From Klebsiella sp. RIT-PI-d (lineage in GTDB: Bacteria > Pseudomonadota > Gammaproteobacteria > Enterobacterales > Enterobacteriaceae), in the NCBI RefSeq assembly GCF_001187865.1, contig NZ_LGIT01000019.1, positions 1-33,261 of the forward strand: DNA of 33,261 bases, read 5' to 3'. The translations under genes and the position numbers were made by a program. Below the pieces are notes generated by a model, which was given only the letters and a program-made list of their open reading frames with translations, did not search any database and was not told the DNA's origin. Within the stretch, counting starts at the first letter, position 1. Every line of letters starts with the position of its first letter. Shown one piece after another: positions 19,551-33,261 of this stretch.

Positions 19551-19868
19551 GTGGAAGATTTAGAAACCATCATTATGGAGCTGTTGGTCAACGCTGGCGC
19601 AGCACGTAGCCAGGCGCTGATGGCGCTGCAACTGGCCCGAAAAGGCGATTTCACCGCTGCTGAACAGGCAATGGATGAATCCCGCGAATATGTTAAACAT
19701 GCGCATAAAATCCAGACCCAGCTCATTGGACTTGATGAAGGCGTGGGTAAATTACCGGTTAATCTGATCACGGTTCATTCGCAGGATCATCTTATGAATG
19801 CCATGGTGATTCAGGATCTCGCTGGCGATATGATAGAAATATATCGTCGATTGCCGCTGGTCAGTTAA
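19551..19868 (+). CDS. PTS phosphotransferase IIA component, lactose/chitobiose family
   Basis: All-helical protein that takes phosphate from HPr and passes it to IIB. The 105 residues start at GTG (19551), 4 nt after the IIB stop. TVHSQDHLMNAM contains the expected phosphoryl-accepting His76 and the metal-binding Asp79 of the LacA/ChbA trimer. The N-terminal helix ETIIMELLVNAGAARSQAL and the ARKGDFTAAEQAM segment are typical. This completes a IIA-IIB-IIC set for one permease. Confidence 0.94.
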   Translation: MEDLETIIMELLVNAGAARSQALMALQLARKGDFTAAEQAMDESREYVKHAHKIQTQLIGLDEGVGKLPVNLITVHSQDHLMNAMVIQDLAGDMIEIYRRLPLVS

Positions 19869-19877
19869 TCCAGGATA

Positions 19878-19908
19878 CAAGCCTGATCCATTATGTTGAA
19901 CAGGCTTG
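19878..19908. terminator. Stem-loop between the convergent IIA gene and the orphan gene
   Basis: CAAGCCTG (19878-19885) pairs with CAGGCTTG (19901-19908), 8 bp with a 15-nt loop, starting 10 nt after the IIA stop. The following CTCTTCTC is only partly T-rich. It could end either convergent transcript inefficiently. Confidence 0.4.
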
Positions 19909-19920
19909 CTCTTCTCAGCG

Positions 19921-20547
19921 TTACCACCCTATTCCCTTACAGTAGCTGTATTTAACGTCAGGTATTTTTTTGACAAGATTATGCTCTGTCATACATTGGC
20001 TAAATGTACGATCGCTATAAAATGCAACGCTGATTACCACCCAGGGCCGGGCTTCACGAACGCCGTTACGGGGTGCAAAATATCTGCATGCTTCAGTAAA
20101 GGATTTCGACGTTTGTGAGGGATCGCCCATACTCATAAATCGTCGGAAAATATCCTCGTCGGAACCCTGCAAATTCTTTCTTCGCCCATCGTCATCTATT
20201 AAATTATTTGAAAAATCAGAAAAATACGTCTGTACGATAGTTCTGGCCTGCGGCTTGAGTTTGTCTGAGAACTGTCCGTCACGGCACAGATTTTCATATA
20301 AAGAGAACATGAGATCGCCCGCACCGTCAGACTCTTTCTGACAGCTTTTAATTGTGCGAGGAATATTACTGTGCTGAGTACCTTTGTTGACCCAGTAGCT
20401 GTGTTCGGTATCGCTATGGTAAGAGGTCTGCTTACCAAAAAAGCAAAATTGCTGCTGATCGAATGAATAAAAATAGTGCATCAACAGGGCCGCTAAAAGA
20501 CCTGAAATAATAATAATGATGCTTACGTATCTGACCTTTCTGCTCAC
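19921..20547 (-). CDS. Membrane-anchored protein of unknown function with six cysteines
   Basis: I do not recognise this 208-residue protein. A short basic N-terminus (MSRKVR) is followed by one strongly hydrophobic segment (about residues 8-26) with no lipobox, predicting an inner-membrane anchor and a periplasmic domain. All six cysteines (35, 69, 88, 154, 185, 203) lie beyond the anchor, so up to three disulfides are possible. The start is GTG (20547), 8 nt after a full AAGGAG ribosome site. It lies directly after the rpoC terminator on the same strand, and the coding sequence looks richer in A+T than its neighbours. E. coli K-12 has yjaZ (htrC) in the rpoC-thiH interval; a relationship is possible but untested. 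Confidence 0.75.
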   Translation of the reverse strand: MSRKVRYVSIIIIISGLLAALLMHYFYSFDQQQFCFFGKQTSYHSDTEHSYWVNKGTQHSNIPRTIKSCQKESDGAGDLMFSLYENLCRDGQFSDKLKPQARTIVQTYFSDFSNNLIDDDGRRKNLQGSDEDIFRRFMSMGDPSQTSKSFTEACRYFAPRNGVREARPWVVISVAFYSDRTFSQCMTEHNLVKKIPDVKYSYCKGIGW

Positions 20548-20583
20548 AAACGCATCTCCTTACGAATATTCCGCTGCCAGCAT

Positions 20584-20617
20584 ATAAAAAAACAGCCAGC
20601 AAAGCTGGCTGTTTTGT
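20584..20617 (-). terminator. rpoBC operon intrinsic terminator
   Basis: On the minus strand a perfect 10-bp stem AACAGCCAGC/GCTGGCTGTT with a 3-nt loop (20591-20613) is followed by a run of seven T. It lies about 45 nt after the rpoC stop, ending the ribosomal protein-polymerase transcript before the orphan gene. Confidence 0.93.
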
Positions 20618-20659
20618 CAGAGGTCATGTCTGATGTGTAAACACACCAGGCGTAGGCTC

Positions 20660-24883
<4,224 letters not shown>

Positions 24884-24958
24884 GGATTTGCTCCCGTCGG
24901 AGTTAGCACAATCTGGCGCCGGGTCTTACCCCGGCACCAGTGACCTGTTGAGCGAGAG

Positions 24959-27900
24959 TTACTCGTCTTCCAGCTCGATGTTGATACCCAGCGAACGAAT
25001 CTCTTTCAACAGTACGTTGAAGGATTCCGGCATGCCCGGTTCCATCTGATGGTTGCCGTCCACGATGTTTTTGTACATCTTGGTACGACCGTTGACGTCA
25101 TCAGACTTAACGGTGAGCATTTCCTGCAGGGTGTATGCTGCGCCATATGCTTCCAGCGCCCACACTTCCATCTCCCCGAAGCGCTGACCACCGAACTGAG
25201 CCTTACCACCCAGCGGCTGCTGAGTAACCAGGCTGTAAGAACCGGTAGAACGCGCGTGCATCTTGTCATCAACCAGGTGGTTCAGTTTCAGCATGTACAT
25301 ATAGCCAACGGTAACCTGGCGCTCAAACTGCTCACCAGTACGACCGTCGAACAGGGTAATCTGACCAGACGTCGGCAGGCCACCCAGCTGTAACAGTTCC
25401 TTGATTTCAGACTCTTTCGCACCGTCAAACACTGGCGTTGCGATCGGCATACCTTTTTTCAGGTTTTCAGCCAGACGCAGAACTTCTTCATCACTGAAGG
25501 TATTCAGGTCAACTTTCTGACGAACATCAGTACCCAGATCGTAAGCACGCTGGATGAATTCGCGCAGTTTGGCGACTTCTTGCTGCTGCTTCAGCATGGC
25601 GTTGATTTTCTCGCCGATACCTTTCGCAGCCATACCCAGGTGAGTTTCCAGGATCTGACCAATGTTCATACGAGACGGTACGCCCAGCGGGTTCAGTACG
25701 ATATCTACCGGCGTACCGTTAGCATCGTGCGGCATATCTTCGATCGGGTTGATCTTAGAGATAACACCTTTGTTACCGTGACGACCTGCCATTTTGTCAC
25801 CAGGCTGGATACGGCGTTTAACGGCCAGGTATACCTTAACAATCTTCAGCACGCCCGGTGCCAGATCGTCGCCTTGGGTGATTTTGCGGCGTTTCGCTTC
25901 GAGTTTTTTCTCGAACTCGTGTTTCAGTTCGTCATACTGCTCAGCCAGCTGCTCCAGCTGATTTTGTTTCTCTTCGTCGGTCAGGCCGAGTTCCAGCCAG
26001 CGATCGCGCGGCAGTTTGTCGAGCTTCTCAGCTTCAACGCCACCGGCAACCAGCACCGCGTAGATACGGCTAAACAGGCCAGCTTCGAAGATCTGCAGTT
26101 CTTCAGACAGGTCTTTTTTCGCCTGCTTCAGCTGCATTTCTTCGATTTCAAGCGCGCGTTTGTCTTTTTCTACGCCATCGCGAGTAAAGACCTGAACGTC
26201 GATGATAGTACCGGAAACACCGTTTGGTACGCGCAGAGAAGAGTCTTTAACATCAGACGCTTTCTCACCGAAGATTGCACGCAGCAGTTTCTCTTCTGGC
26301 GTCAGCTGAGTTTCACCTTTCGGCGTTACCTTACCAACCAGAATGTCGCCACCGGTCACTTCCGCACCAATGTAAACGATACCGGATTCATCCAGTTTAG
26401 AGAGCGCAGCTTCACCCACGTTCGGGATATCAGCGGTGATCTCTTCTGGCCCCAGCTTGGTGTCACGAGACACACATGCCAGTTCCTGAATGTGGATGGT
26501 GGTGAAACGGTCTTCCTGAACAACACGCTCGGAAACGAGGATGGAGTCTTCGAAGTTGTAACCATTCCACGGCATGAACGCTACGCGCATGTTCTGACCA
26601 AGCGCCAGTTCACCGAGGTCGGTAGACGGACCATCTGCCAGCACGTCGCCACGTTCAACCGGCTCACCCAGAGAAACACACGGCATCTGATTGATACAGG
26701 TGTTCTGGTTTGAACGGGTATATTTGGTCAGGTTATAAATGTCGATACCGGCTTCGCCCGCGTACATCTCATCTTCGTTAACTTTAATAACGATACGAGA
26801 GGCATCGACGTACTGAACAGTACCGCCACGTTTAGCAACCGCAGTTACACCGGAGTCAACGGCAACAGCACGTTCCATACCGGTACCTACCAGCGGCTTA
26901 TCAGCGCGCAGAGTCGGAACCGCCTGACGTTGCATGTTCGCACCCATCAATGCACGGTTGGCGTCATCGTGTTCCAGGAACGGGATCAGAGATGCACCGA
27001 CGGAAACCACCTGCTGGGTGGATACGTCCATGTAGTCAACCTGATCGCGGCTGAACAAGCTTGATTCGCCTTTACTACGGCATGTTACCAGGTCTTCTTC
27101 AAAGTGGCCTTCGTCATCCAGGTTGGAGTTCGCCTGAGCGATAACGTAGTTGCCTTCTTCGATAGCAGACAGGTAATGAATTTCGTCGGTTACAACACCG
27201 TCAGTCACTTTACGGTACGGTGTCTCAAGGAAACCGTATTCGTTAGTCTGTGCATACACGGACAGTGAGTTGATAAGACCGATGTTCGGACCTTCAGGCG
27301 TTTCGATAGGACATACTCGACCGTAGTGAGTCGGGTGTACGTCTCGAACTTCAAAGCCTGCACGCTCACGGGTCAAACCGCCTGGGCCGAGTGCAGAGAT
27401 ACGACGTTTGTGCGTAATCTCAGACAGCGGGTTGTTCTGGTCCATAAACTGAGACAGCTGGCTGGAACCAAAGAACTCTTTCACTGCTGCAGAAATCGGT
27501 TTGGCGTTAATCATGTCCTGAGGCATCAGGGTATCCAGATCGCCCAGGGACAGACGCTCTTTCACCGCACGCTCAACACGTACCAGGCCAACGCGGAACT
27601 GGTTTTCCGCCATTTCGCCTACGGAACGGATACGACGGTTGCCGAGGTGGTCGATATCATCGACTTCGCCTTTACCGTTACGGATATCAATGAGCTTCTT
27701 CATCACCTGGATGATGTCGTCTTTGCTCAGGATACCGGAACCTTCGATTTCGTCACGCAGCAGAGAACGGTTGAACTTCATACGGCCAACCGCAGAGAGA
27801 TCGTAGCGGTCTTCAGAGAAGAACAGGTTCTCAAACAGGGTTTCAGCTGCTTCACGCGTCGGCGGCTCACCAGGGCGCATCATGCGGTAGATTTCTACCA

Positions 27901-28987
27901 GTGCGCTCAGACGATCGTTGGTTGGGTCCACACGTACAGTCTCAGACATGTACGGACCGTGGTCCAGATCGTTGGTAAACAGCGTTTCAATACGCTTGTG
28001 GCCAGCCTGACTCAGCTTAGCCAGCAGATCAAGGCTCAACTCCATGTTGGCCGGGCAGATCAGCTCGCCAGTAGATTCGTCAACGTAATCTTTAGACGCA
28101 ACTTTGCCTGCAATGTACTCAACCGGGACTTCGATATGCTTGATATCGTCTTTTTCCAGCTGGCGAATATGGCGCGCAGTGATACGGCGGCCTTTTTCGA
28201 CGTACAGTTTGCCGTCAGCTTCAATGTCAAAGGAAGCGGTATCACCACGCAGGCGTTCCGGTACCAGTTCCATTTGCAGCTTGTTGTCGCGAATTTCAAA
28301 GACAACTTTGTCAAAGAACAGATCGAGGATCTGCTCAGTGGTATAGCTCAGTGCACGCAGAATGATGGTCGCAGGGAGTTTACGGCGACGGTCAATACGA
28401 ACAAACAGGTTGTCCTTCGGATCGAATTCGAAGTCCAGCCATGAGCCACGGTAAGGGATAATACGCGCGTTATACAGCACTTTACCCGAAGAGTGGGTTT
28501 TACCTTTGTCGGAGTCAAAGAAGACGCCCGGACTACGGTGCAGCTGAGAAACGATAACACGCTCAGTACCGTTGATGACAAAGGTACCGTTATCGGTCAT
28601 GAGCGGAATTTCGCCCATGTAGACTTCTTGTTCTTTAATGTCTTTAACGGTGCCTTCCGGCGCTTCACGCTCGTAGATCACCAGACGCAGTTTTACGCGC
28701 AGCGGTGCCGAATAGGTCACGCCACGGATCTGACATTCCTGCACGTCAAACACTGGTTCGCCAAGGCGATAGCTGACGTACTGTAGTTCAGAGTTACCGC
28801 TGTAACTGGCAATCGGGAATACGGAACGGAAAGCTGCTTCCAGACCATACTGCCCTTCAGGATCTTGCTCGATAAACTTCTGAAACGAGTCAAGCTGGAT
28901 GGAAAGGAGATAAGGAATGTCCAGAACCTGCGGACGCTTTCCAAAATCCTTACGAATACGTTTTTTCTCGGTATAGGAGTAAACCAT
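24959..28987 (-). CDS. rpoB: DNA-directed RNA polymerase subunit beta
   Basis: Second-largest polymerase subunit, 1342 residues, the E. coli length. The rifampicin-binding region ([20 protein letters not shown] and following RISALGP) has the wild-type residues at positions equivalent to Asp516, His526 and Ser531, so no classic rifampicin-resistance change is present there. The C-terminus with [16 protein letters not shown], which contacts beta', is complete. Expression comes from the rplKAJL promoters through a leaky attenuator in the 320-nt rplL-rpoB gap. Confidence 0.99.
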   Translation of the reverse strand: MVYSYTEKKRIRKDFGKRPQVLDIPYLLSIQLDSFQKFIEQDPEGQYGLEAAFRSVFPIASYSGNSELQYVSYRLGEPVFDVQECQIRGVTYSAPLRVKLRLVIYEREAPEGTVKDIKEQEVYMGEIPLMTDNGTFVINGTERVIVSQLHRSPGVFFDSDKGKTHSSGKVLYNARIIPYRGSWLDFEFDPKDNLFVRIDRRRKLPATIILRALSYTTEQILDLFFDKVVFEIRDNKLQMELVPERLRGDTASFDIEADGKLYVEKGRRITARHIRQLEKDDIKHIEVPVEYIAGKVASKDYVDESTGELICPANMELSLDLLAKLSQAGHKRIETLFTNDLDHGPYMSETVRVDPTNDRLSALVEIYRMMRPGEPPTREAAETLFENLFFSEDRYDLSAVGRMKFNRSLLRDEIEGSGILSKDDIIQVMKKLIDIRNGKGEVDDIDHLGNRRIRSVGEMAENQFRVGLVRVERAVKERLSLGDLDTLMPQDMINAKPISAAVKEFFGSSQLSQFMDQNNPLSEITHKRRISALGPGGLTRERAGFEVRDVHPTHYGRVCPIETPEGPNIGLINSLSVYAQTNEYGFLETPYRKVTDGVVTDEIHYLSAIEEGNYVIAQANSNLDDEGHFEEDLVTCRSKGESSLFSRDQVDYMDVSTQQVVSVGASLIPFLEHDDANRALMGANMQRQAVPTLRADKPLVGTGMERAVAVDSGVTAVAKRGGTVQYVDASRIVIKVNEDEMYAGEAGIDIYNLTKYTRSNQNTCINQMPCVSLGEPVERGDVLADGPSTDLGELALGQNMRVAFMPWNGYNFEDSILVSERVVQEDRFTTIHIQELACVSRDTKLGPEEITADIPNVGEAALSKLDESGIVYIGAEVTGGDILVGKVTPKGETQLTPEEKLLRAIFGEKASDVKDSSLRVPNGVSGTIIDVQVFTRDGVEKDKRALEIEEMQLKQAKKDLSEELQIFEAGLFSRIYAVLVAGGVEAEKLDKLPRDRWLELGLTDEEKQNQLEQLAEQYDELKHEFEKKLEAKRRKITQGDDLAPGVLKIVKVYLAVKRRIQPGDKMAGRHGNKGVISKINPIEDMPHDANGTPVDIVLNPLGVPSRMNIGQILETHLGMAAKGIGEKINAMLKQQQEVAKLREFIQRAYDLGTDVRQKVDLNTFSDEEVLRLAENLKKGMPIATPVFDGAKESEIKELLQLGGLPTSGQITLFDGRTGEQFERQVTVGYMYMLKLNHLVDDKMHARSTGSYSLVTQQPLGGKAQFGGQRFGEMEVWALEAYGAAYTLQEMLTVKSDDVNGRTKMYKNIVDGNHQMEPGMPESFNVLLKEIRSLGINIELEDE

Positions 28988-29307
28988 TAGGGTTCCTCAG
29001 CTCGCTGACAAGTCGACCCACGCTGCCCATCAAAGGGGCAGTTTATGCAACACTATTTTGTTGATCGGAAAATGGAACACTTTCCGCAATACCTGTTGCT
29101 ATCACGCTTAAACCATTTCGCTGCGATTTACACAGTACGGACAACCTGTCGCAGTATATTAAGACGTCGATAGAAACAAACATTGTCAGGACAACCAGCA
29201 GTCAAACAGTGTGAAATGCTACTAGTGCCTTACAGCGCAAAAAGGCTGGTGACTAAAAGTCACCAGCCATCAGCCTAATTTCTCAGGCTGCAACCGGAAA
29301 GGTTGGC
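28988..29307 (-). promoter_or_regulatory. rplL-rpoB intergenic region with attenuator
   Basis: This 320-nt gap has no gene. Its 5' part on the minus strand holds an 11-bp stem GGCTGGTGACT/AGTCACCAGCC (29244-29268, 3-nt loop) followed by TTTTT (29239-29243). In E. coli the equivalent attenuator stops most transcripts so that ribosomal proteins outnumber polymerase subunits, and an RNase III processing site follows; I cannot place that site precisely here. I see no other strong promoter. Confidence 0.9.
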
Positions 29308-29673
<366 letters not shown>

Positions 29674-29739
29674 TTAAATTGTTCCTGAAAATCAGAATAA
29701 GTTTATACGTAAGCAGATGCTTGATAAAGATAACTGCGA

Positions 29740-30237
29740 TTAAGCAGCTTCTTTCGCATCGCGTACAGCAGCCAGAGTACGAACCAGTTTGCCAGCCGAA
29801 GCTTCTTTCATGGTTGCCATCAGGCGTGCAATTGCTTCTTCGTAGGTCGGCAGGGTTGCCAGGCGATCGATTTGCGATGCCGGGATCAACTCACCTTCAA
29901 AGGCTGCGGCTTTGACCTCAAATTTTGCATTCGCTTTCGCGAACTCTTTGAACAGACGAGCAGCAGCGCCCGGGTGTTCCATAGAGTATGCAATCAGGGT
30001 CGGACCAACAAACGTGTCTTTCAGGCACTCAAACTGAGTACCTTCAACGACGCGGCGCAGCAGGGTGTTACGAACAACACGCATGTATACGCCAGCTTCA
30101 CGACCTGCTTTACGCAGTTCAGTCATTTTGTCTACAGTAACGCCACGGGAATCCGCAACTACTGCAGACAGCGCGCCTTTGGCTACTTCGCTGACTTCAG
30201 CAACAATCGCTTGTTTGTCTTGAAGATTTAAAGCCAT
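29740..30237 (-). CDS. rplJ: Ribosomal protein L10
   Basis: Anchors L7/L12 dimers to the 50S subunit and, as the L10(L12)4 complex, represses its own mRNA. The ATG at 30237 gives [15 protein letters not shown] and 165 residues, as in E. coli; an in-frame upstream start at 30270 would add 11 residues unlike the family and is rejected. A long leader precedes it. Confidence 0.98.
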
Positions 30238-30620
30238 TAGCTTTGCTCCTGGATGTTTGCCAGAACTCATGTTCTGGAACTCACTTCACTCTCCCAAACG
30301 GAAAGAGCGTCTTAATACGGTGAGCAGAAACAAGCCAGAGTATTCAAAAAATAATCTTAGCGTTCTGTCACCGTCTACGCAGGGGATTAAGTTTCTTGCG
30401 AAACACCTGCGGTCTTCGACGGAGGCCTGGATAGGCCAGGCTCCAACGAACAAATCTTGTCTATGACTTCGTCCTTCGAACTGCAGCGGCGTTAGCTACT
30501 CTCGTTCACACCAGTCGTGTAGTTAACTACACTCCCGGCGATTCACTCGTTTGCTGCCTTGCTGCAATTCAAATGACTCGCATAGAGCTCTGTATATTTC
30601 AACAGAAACGTGGGGGTAGA
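30238..30620 (-). promoter_or_regulatory. rplJ (L10) mRNA leader, autoregulatory region
   Basis: The 420-nt gap between rplA and rplJ contains no gene. The long transcribed leader has several short inverted stretches, for example GGCCTGG/CCAGGC at about 30423-30441. In E. coli the corresponding leader folds so that binding of L10-L7/L12 blocks rplJ translation. The role here is assigned by position and similarity to that leader. Confidence 0.8.
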
Positions 30621-30649
30621 ATTGTAGACAAATTCACCGCCCACGTAAA
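30621..30649 (-). promoter_or_regulatory. rplJ promoter (PL10)
   Basis: On the minus strand -35 TTTACG (30644-30649), a 17-bp spacer and -10 TACAAT (30621-30626) lie immediately after the rplA stop. This matches the position of the known second promoter of the E. coli rplKAJL-rpoBC cluster. Confidence 0.8.
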
Positions 30650-30657
30650 GGCGAATA

Positions 30658-31860
<1,203 letters not shown>

Positions 31861-31874
31861 CGGGCACATGACCC

Positions 31875-31915
31875 ATAAAAACAAAAGGCGCGAAATTGTA
31901 TGTCAATTTCGCGCC
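31875..31915 (-). terminator. secE-nusG intrinsic terminator
   Basis: A perfect 12-bp stem GGCGCGAAATTG/CAATTTCGCGCC (31887-31898 with 31904-31915) with a 5-nt loop is followed on the minus strand by TTTTGTTTTTAT. It lies 40 nt after the nusG stop. A TTGACA hexamer (31901-31906, minus strand) spans the loop and may belong to the rplK promoter. Confidence 0.9.
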
Positions 31916-31954
31916 CTGTGCAACGATTAAATCGCCGCTTTTTTGATCGTCTGG

Positions 31955-32500
31955 TTACGCTTTTTCGACCTGCGCGAAGTCCAGTTCTACCGGGGTCGCA
32001 CGACCGAAGATAGAGACCGAAACTTTCAGGCGGGACTTCTCGTAATCGACTTCTTCGACCACGCCATTAAAGTCAGCAAACGGACCATCGCTAACACGAA
32101 CCATTTCACCCGGCTCAAACAGCGTTTTCGGACGCGGTTTATCGCCAACCTGCTGCAGGCGGTTCATGATGGCATCGACTTCTTTGTCGCTGATTGGCGC
32201 AGGACGATCGGAGGTGCCACCAATGAAGCCCATCACACGCGGTACGCTACGTACCAGATGCCAGCTTGCATCGTTCATGACCATCTGGACCAGCACGTAG
32301 CCCGGGAAGAATTTGCGCTCGCTTTTGCGACGCTGGCCGCCACGGATTTCGACCACTTCTTCGGTCGGGACCATGACTTCACCAAACAACTCTTCCATAT
32401 TGTGTAATTTGATATGCTCGCGAAGCGACGTTGCTACGCGGCCTTCAAAACCGGAAAACGCCTGAACGACGTACCAGCGCTTTTTAGGAGCTTCAGACAT
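31955..32500 (-). CDS. nusG: Transcription termination/antitermination factor NusG
   Basis: Binds RNA polymerase through its N-terminal NGN domain (starting [15 protein letters not shown]) and Rho or ribosomal protein S10 through its C-terminal KOW domain ([20 protein letters not shown]). The 181 residues are the exact family length. It is 1 nt downstream of secE, forming the secE-nusG operon. Confidence 0.99.
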   Translation of the reverse strand: MSEAPKKRWYVVQAFSGFEGRVATSLREHIKLHNMEELFGEVMVPTEEVVEIRGGQRRKSERKFFPGYVLVQMVMNDASWHLVRSVPRVMGFIGGTSDRPAPISDKEVDAIMNRLQQVGDKPRPKTLFEPGEMVRVSDGPFADFNGVVEEVDYEKSRLKVSVSIFGRATPVELDFAQVEKA

Positions 32501-32501
32501 C

Positions 32502-32885
32502 TCAGAACCTCAGGCCAGTGATAAAGGAGACCAGGCGGACCAGAATACCATCCAGCCCCCACAGGATCAGTGACATGACAGCAGTCACTGCAGCCACAAT
32601 TAATGTTGTGTGTAACGTTTCCTGACGAGTTGGCCAAATCACCTTACGGACTTCGGTTCTCGCTTCGCGGGCAAAAGCTACAGTAGCCTTACCTTTGGTT
32701 GTCAACAGCGCGACACCGCCCGCTGCAGCAATAAGAATTACTACTGCCAGCGCGCGGAGCGGCAGCATCATGTCACGATAAAGATAGTTGCCGACAATAG
32801 CTACGATGAGCAATACGGCAACAATTACCCACTTCATCGCTTCCAGGCCGCGCCCGCTCCCTTGAGCTTCGGTATTCGCACTCAT
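32502..32885 (-). CDS. secE: Preprotein translocase subunit SecE
   Basis: Essential membrane subunit that clamps SecY. The ATG at 32885 gives [19 protein letters not shown] and 127 residues as in E. coli; a start at 32900 is rejected. Three hydrophobic segments are visible (about 19-36, 45-62, 93-113). The conserved amphipathic stretch [12 protein letters not shown] before the last segment is diagnostic. Confidence 0.98.
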   Translation of the reverse strand: MSANTEAQGSGRGLEAMKWVIVAVLLIVAIVGNYLYRDMMLPLRALAVVILIAAAGGVALLTTKGKATVAFAREARTEVRKVIWPTRQETLHTTLIVAAVTAVMSLILWGLDGILVRLVSFITGLRF

Positions 32886-32947
32886 AAACCAACCTGTCAC
32901 CAGAATTCATACCAATATTTCACCCCACGCAAGCAGGATGAGCCTAA

Positions 32948-33046
32948 CCGAAATGCCTGCTGCGTTTCGGCGCTATATTTCCCAGAACGCCCTCTTCAGA
33001 GCCTGTCTCAGCAATGATTATGACCCAAAAAATCACTGATGAGCCA
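32948..33046 (-). promoter_or_regulatory. secE promoter and structured leader
   Basis: On the minus strand -10 CATAAT (33017-33022) with a weak -35 TGGCTC (33041-33046, 18-bp spacer) lies just after the tufB terminator. Downstream, CCGAAA/TTTCGG (32948-32970) and neighbouring GCAGG/CCTGC repeats form a stem-loop in the leader. In E. coli the secE-nusG leader is cut by RNase III, which this structure could represent. Confidence 0.6.
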
Positions 33047-33067
33047 GGTTCTGGTGTGAAAGCGTGC

Positions 33068-33094
33068 AAAAAGGGCATCAAATGATGCCCTTTT
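33068..33094 (-). terminator. tufB intrinsic terminator
   Basis: A 12-bp stem AAAAGGGCATCA/TGATGCCCTTTT (33069-33094, 2-nt loop) ends in a T-run on the minus strand, about 30 nt after the tufB stop. It separates the tRNA-tufB transcript from secE-nusG. Confidence 0.92.
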
Positions 33095-33124
33095 ATCGCG
33101 CATTGCGTCAAATGTTATCAGTGA

Positions 33125-33261
<137 letters not shown>

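Noticed and set aside
14293-20547. Mobile island with integrase or insertion sequence
   Set aside because: No transposase, integrase, tRNA gene or direct repeat borders were seen; the region is accessory by content and synteny only.
25580-26713. Long open frame (377 codons) on the plus strand opposite rpoB, with similar ones at 27326-28444 and 23249-24097
   Set aside because: They lie wholly antisense to highly conserved rpoB/rpoC, have no ribosome sites or recognisable domains, and arise from biased codon use on the coding strand.
29701-29708. GTTTATAC, matching the GTNTANAC pattern of HutC-type operators
   Set aside because: It is an 8-mer in the rplJ-rplL gap without an extended palindrome, so likely chance.

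Overview
This window comes from the chromosome of an enterobacterium close to Escherichia, Salmonella and Citrobacter. The evidence is the near-identical rRNA leader, RNA polymerase and ribosomal protein sequences and the familiar gene order rrn - purHD - yjaH - hupA - yjaG - nfi - hemE - nudC - rsd - thiCEFSGH ... rpoC - rpoB - rplLJAK - nusG - secE - tufB. I cannot fix the species; Citrobacter-like is only a guess.

Layout. Positions 1-614 hold the 5' end of a 16S rRNA gene on the minus strand with its leader and tandem P1/P2 promoters, back to back with the PurR-controlled purH promoter. Positions 615-3511 carry purH and purD (last steps of IMP synthesis and GAR synthesis). Positions 3570-7926 are a minus-strand run of housekeeping genes: yjaH, hupA, yjaG, nfi, hemE, nudC. 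The zraP-zraSR genes that E. coli K-12 has between purD and yjaH are absent. On the plus strand follow rsd, a TPP riboswitch and the six-gene thiamin operon thiCEFSGH (8775-14136).

Positions 14293-19868 hold the accessory part of the window: an uncharacterised sugar-utilisation island between thiH and rpoC. It encodes an AgaS-like SIS-domain sugar-phosphate isomerase/deaminase, a GntR/HutC-type repressor, a GH4 6-phospho-glycosidase, and a lactose/chitobiose-type PTS permease split over two divergent transcription units (IIC with the glycosidase on the minus strand, IIB-IIA on the plus strand). The divergent control region has a consensus-like promoter, a perfect 16-bp palindrome matching the HutC-type operator pattern, and two CRP-like sites. 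The gene set suggests uptake and phosphorylation of a disaccharide or glycoside, hydrolysis inside the cell and processing of an amino-sugar phosphate, with induction by the sugar and catabolite repression. The actual substrate is unknown. Next to it is an orphan 208-residue membrane-anchored protein with six cysteines (19921-20547).

Positions 20660-33261 are the minus-strand transcription/translation cluster (rpoC, rpoB, rplL, rplJ, rplA, rplK, nusG, secE and the 3' end of tufB), with its intrinsic terminators, the rplL-rpoB attenuator, the L10 leader and the L1 binding-site hairpin. I found no insertion sequence, integrase, CRISPR array or tRNA gene in the window.
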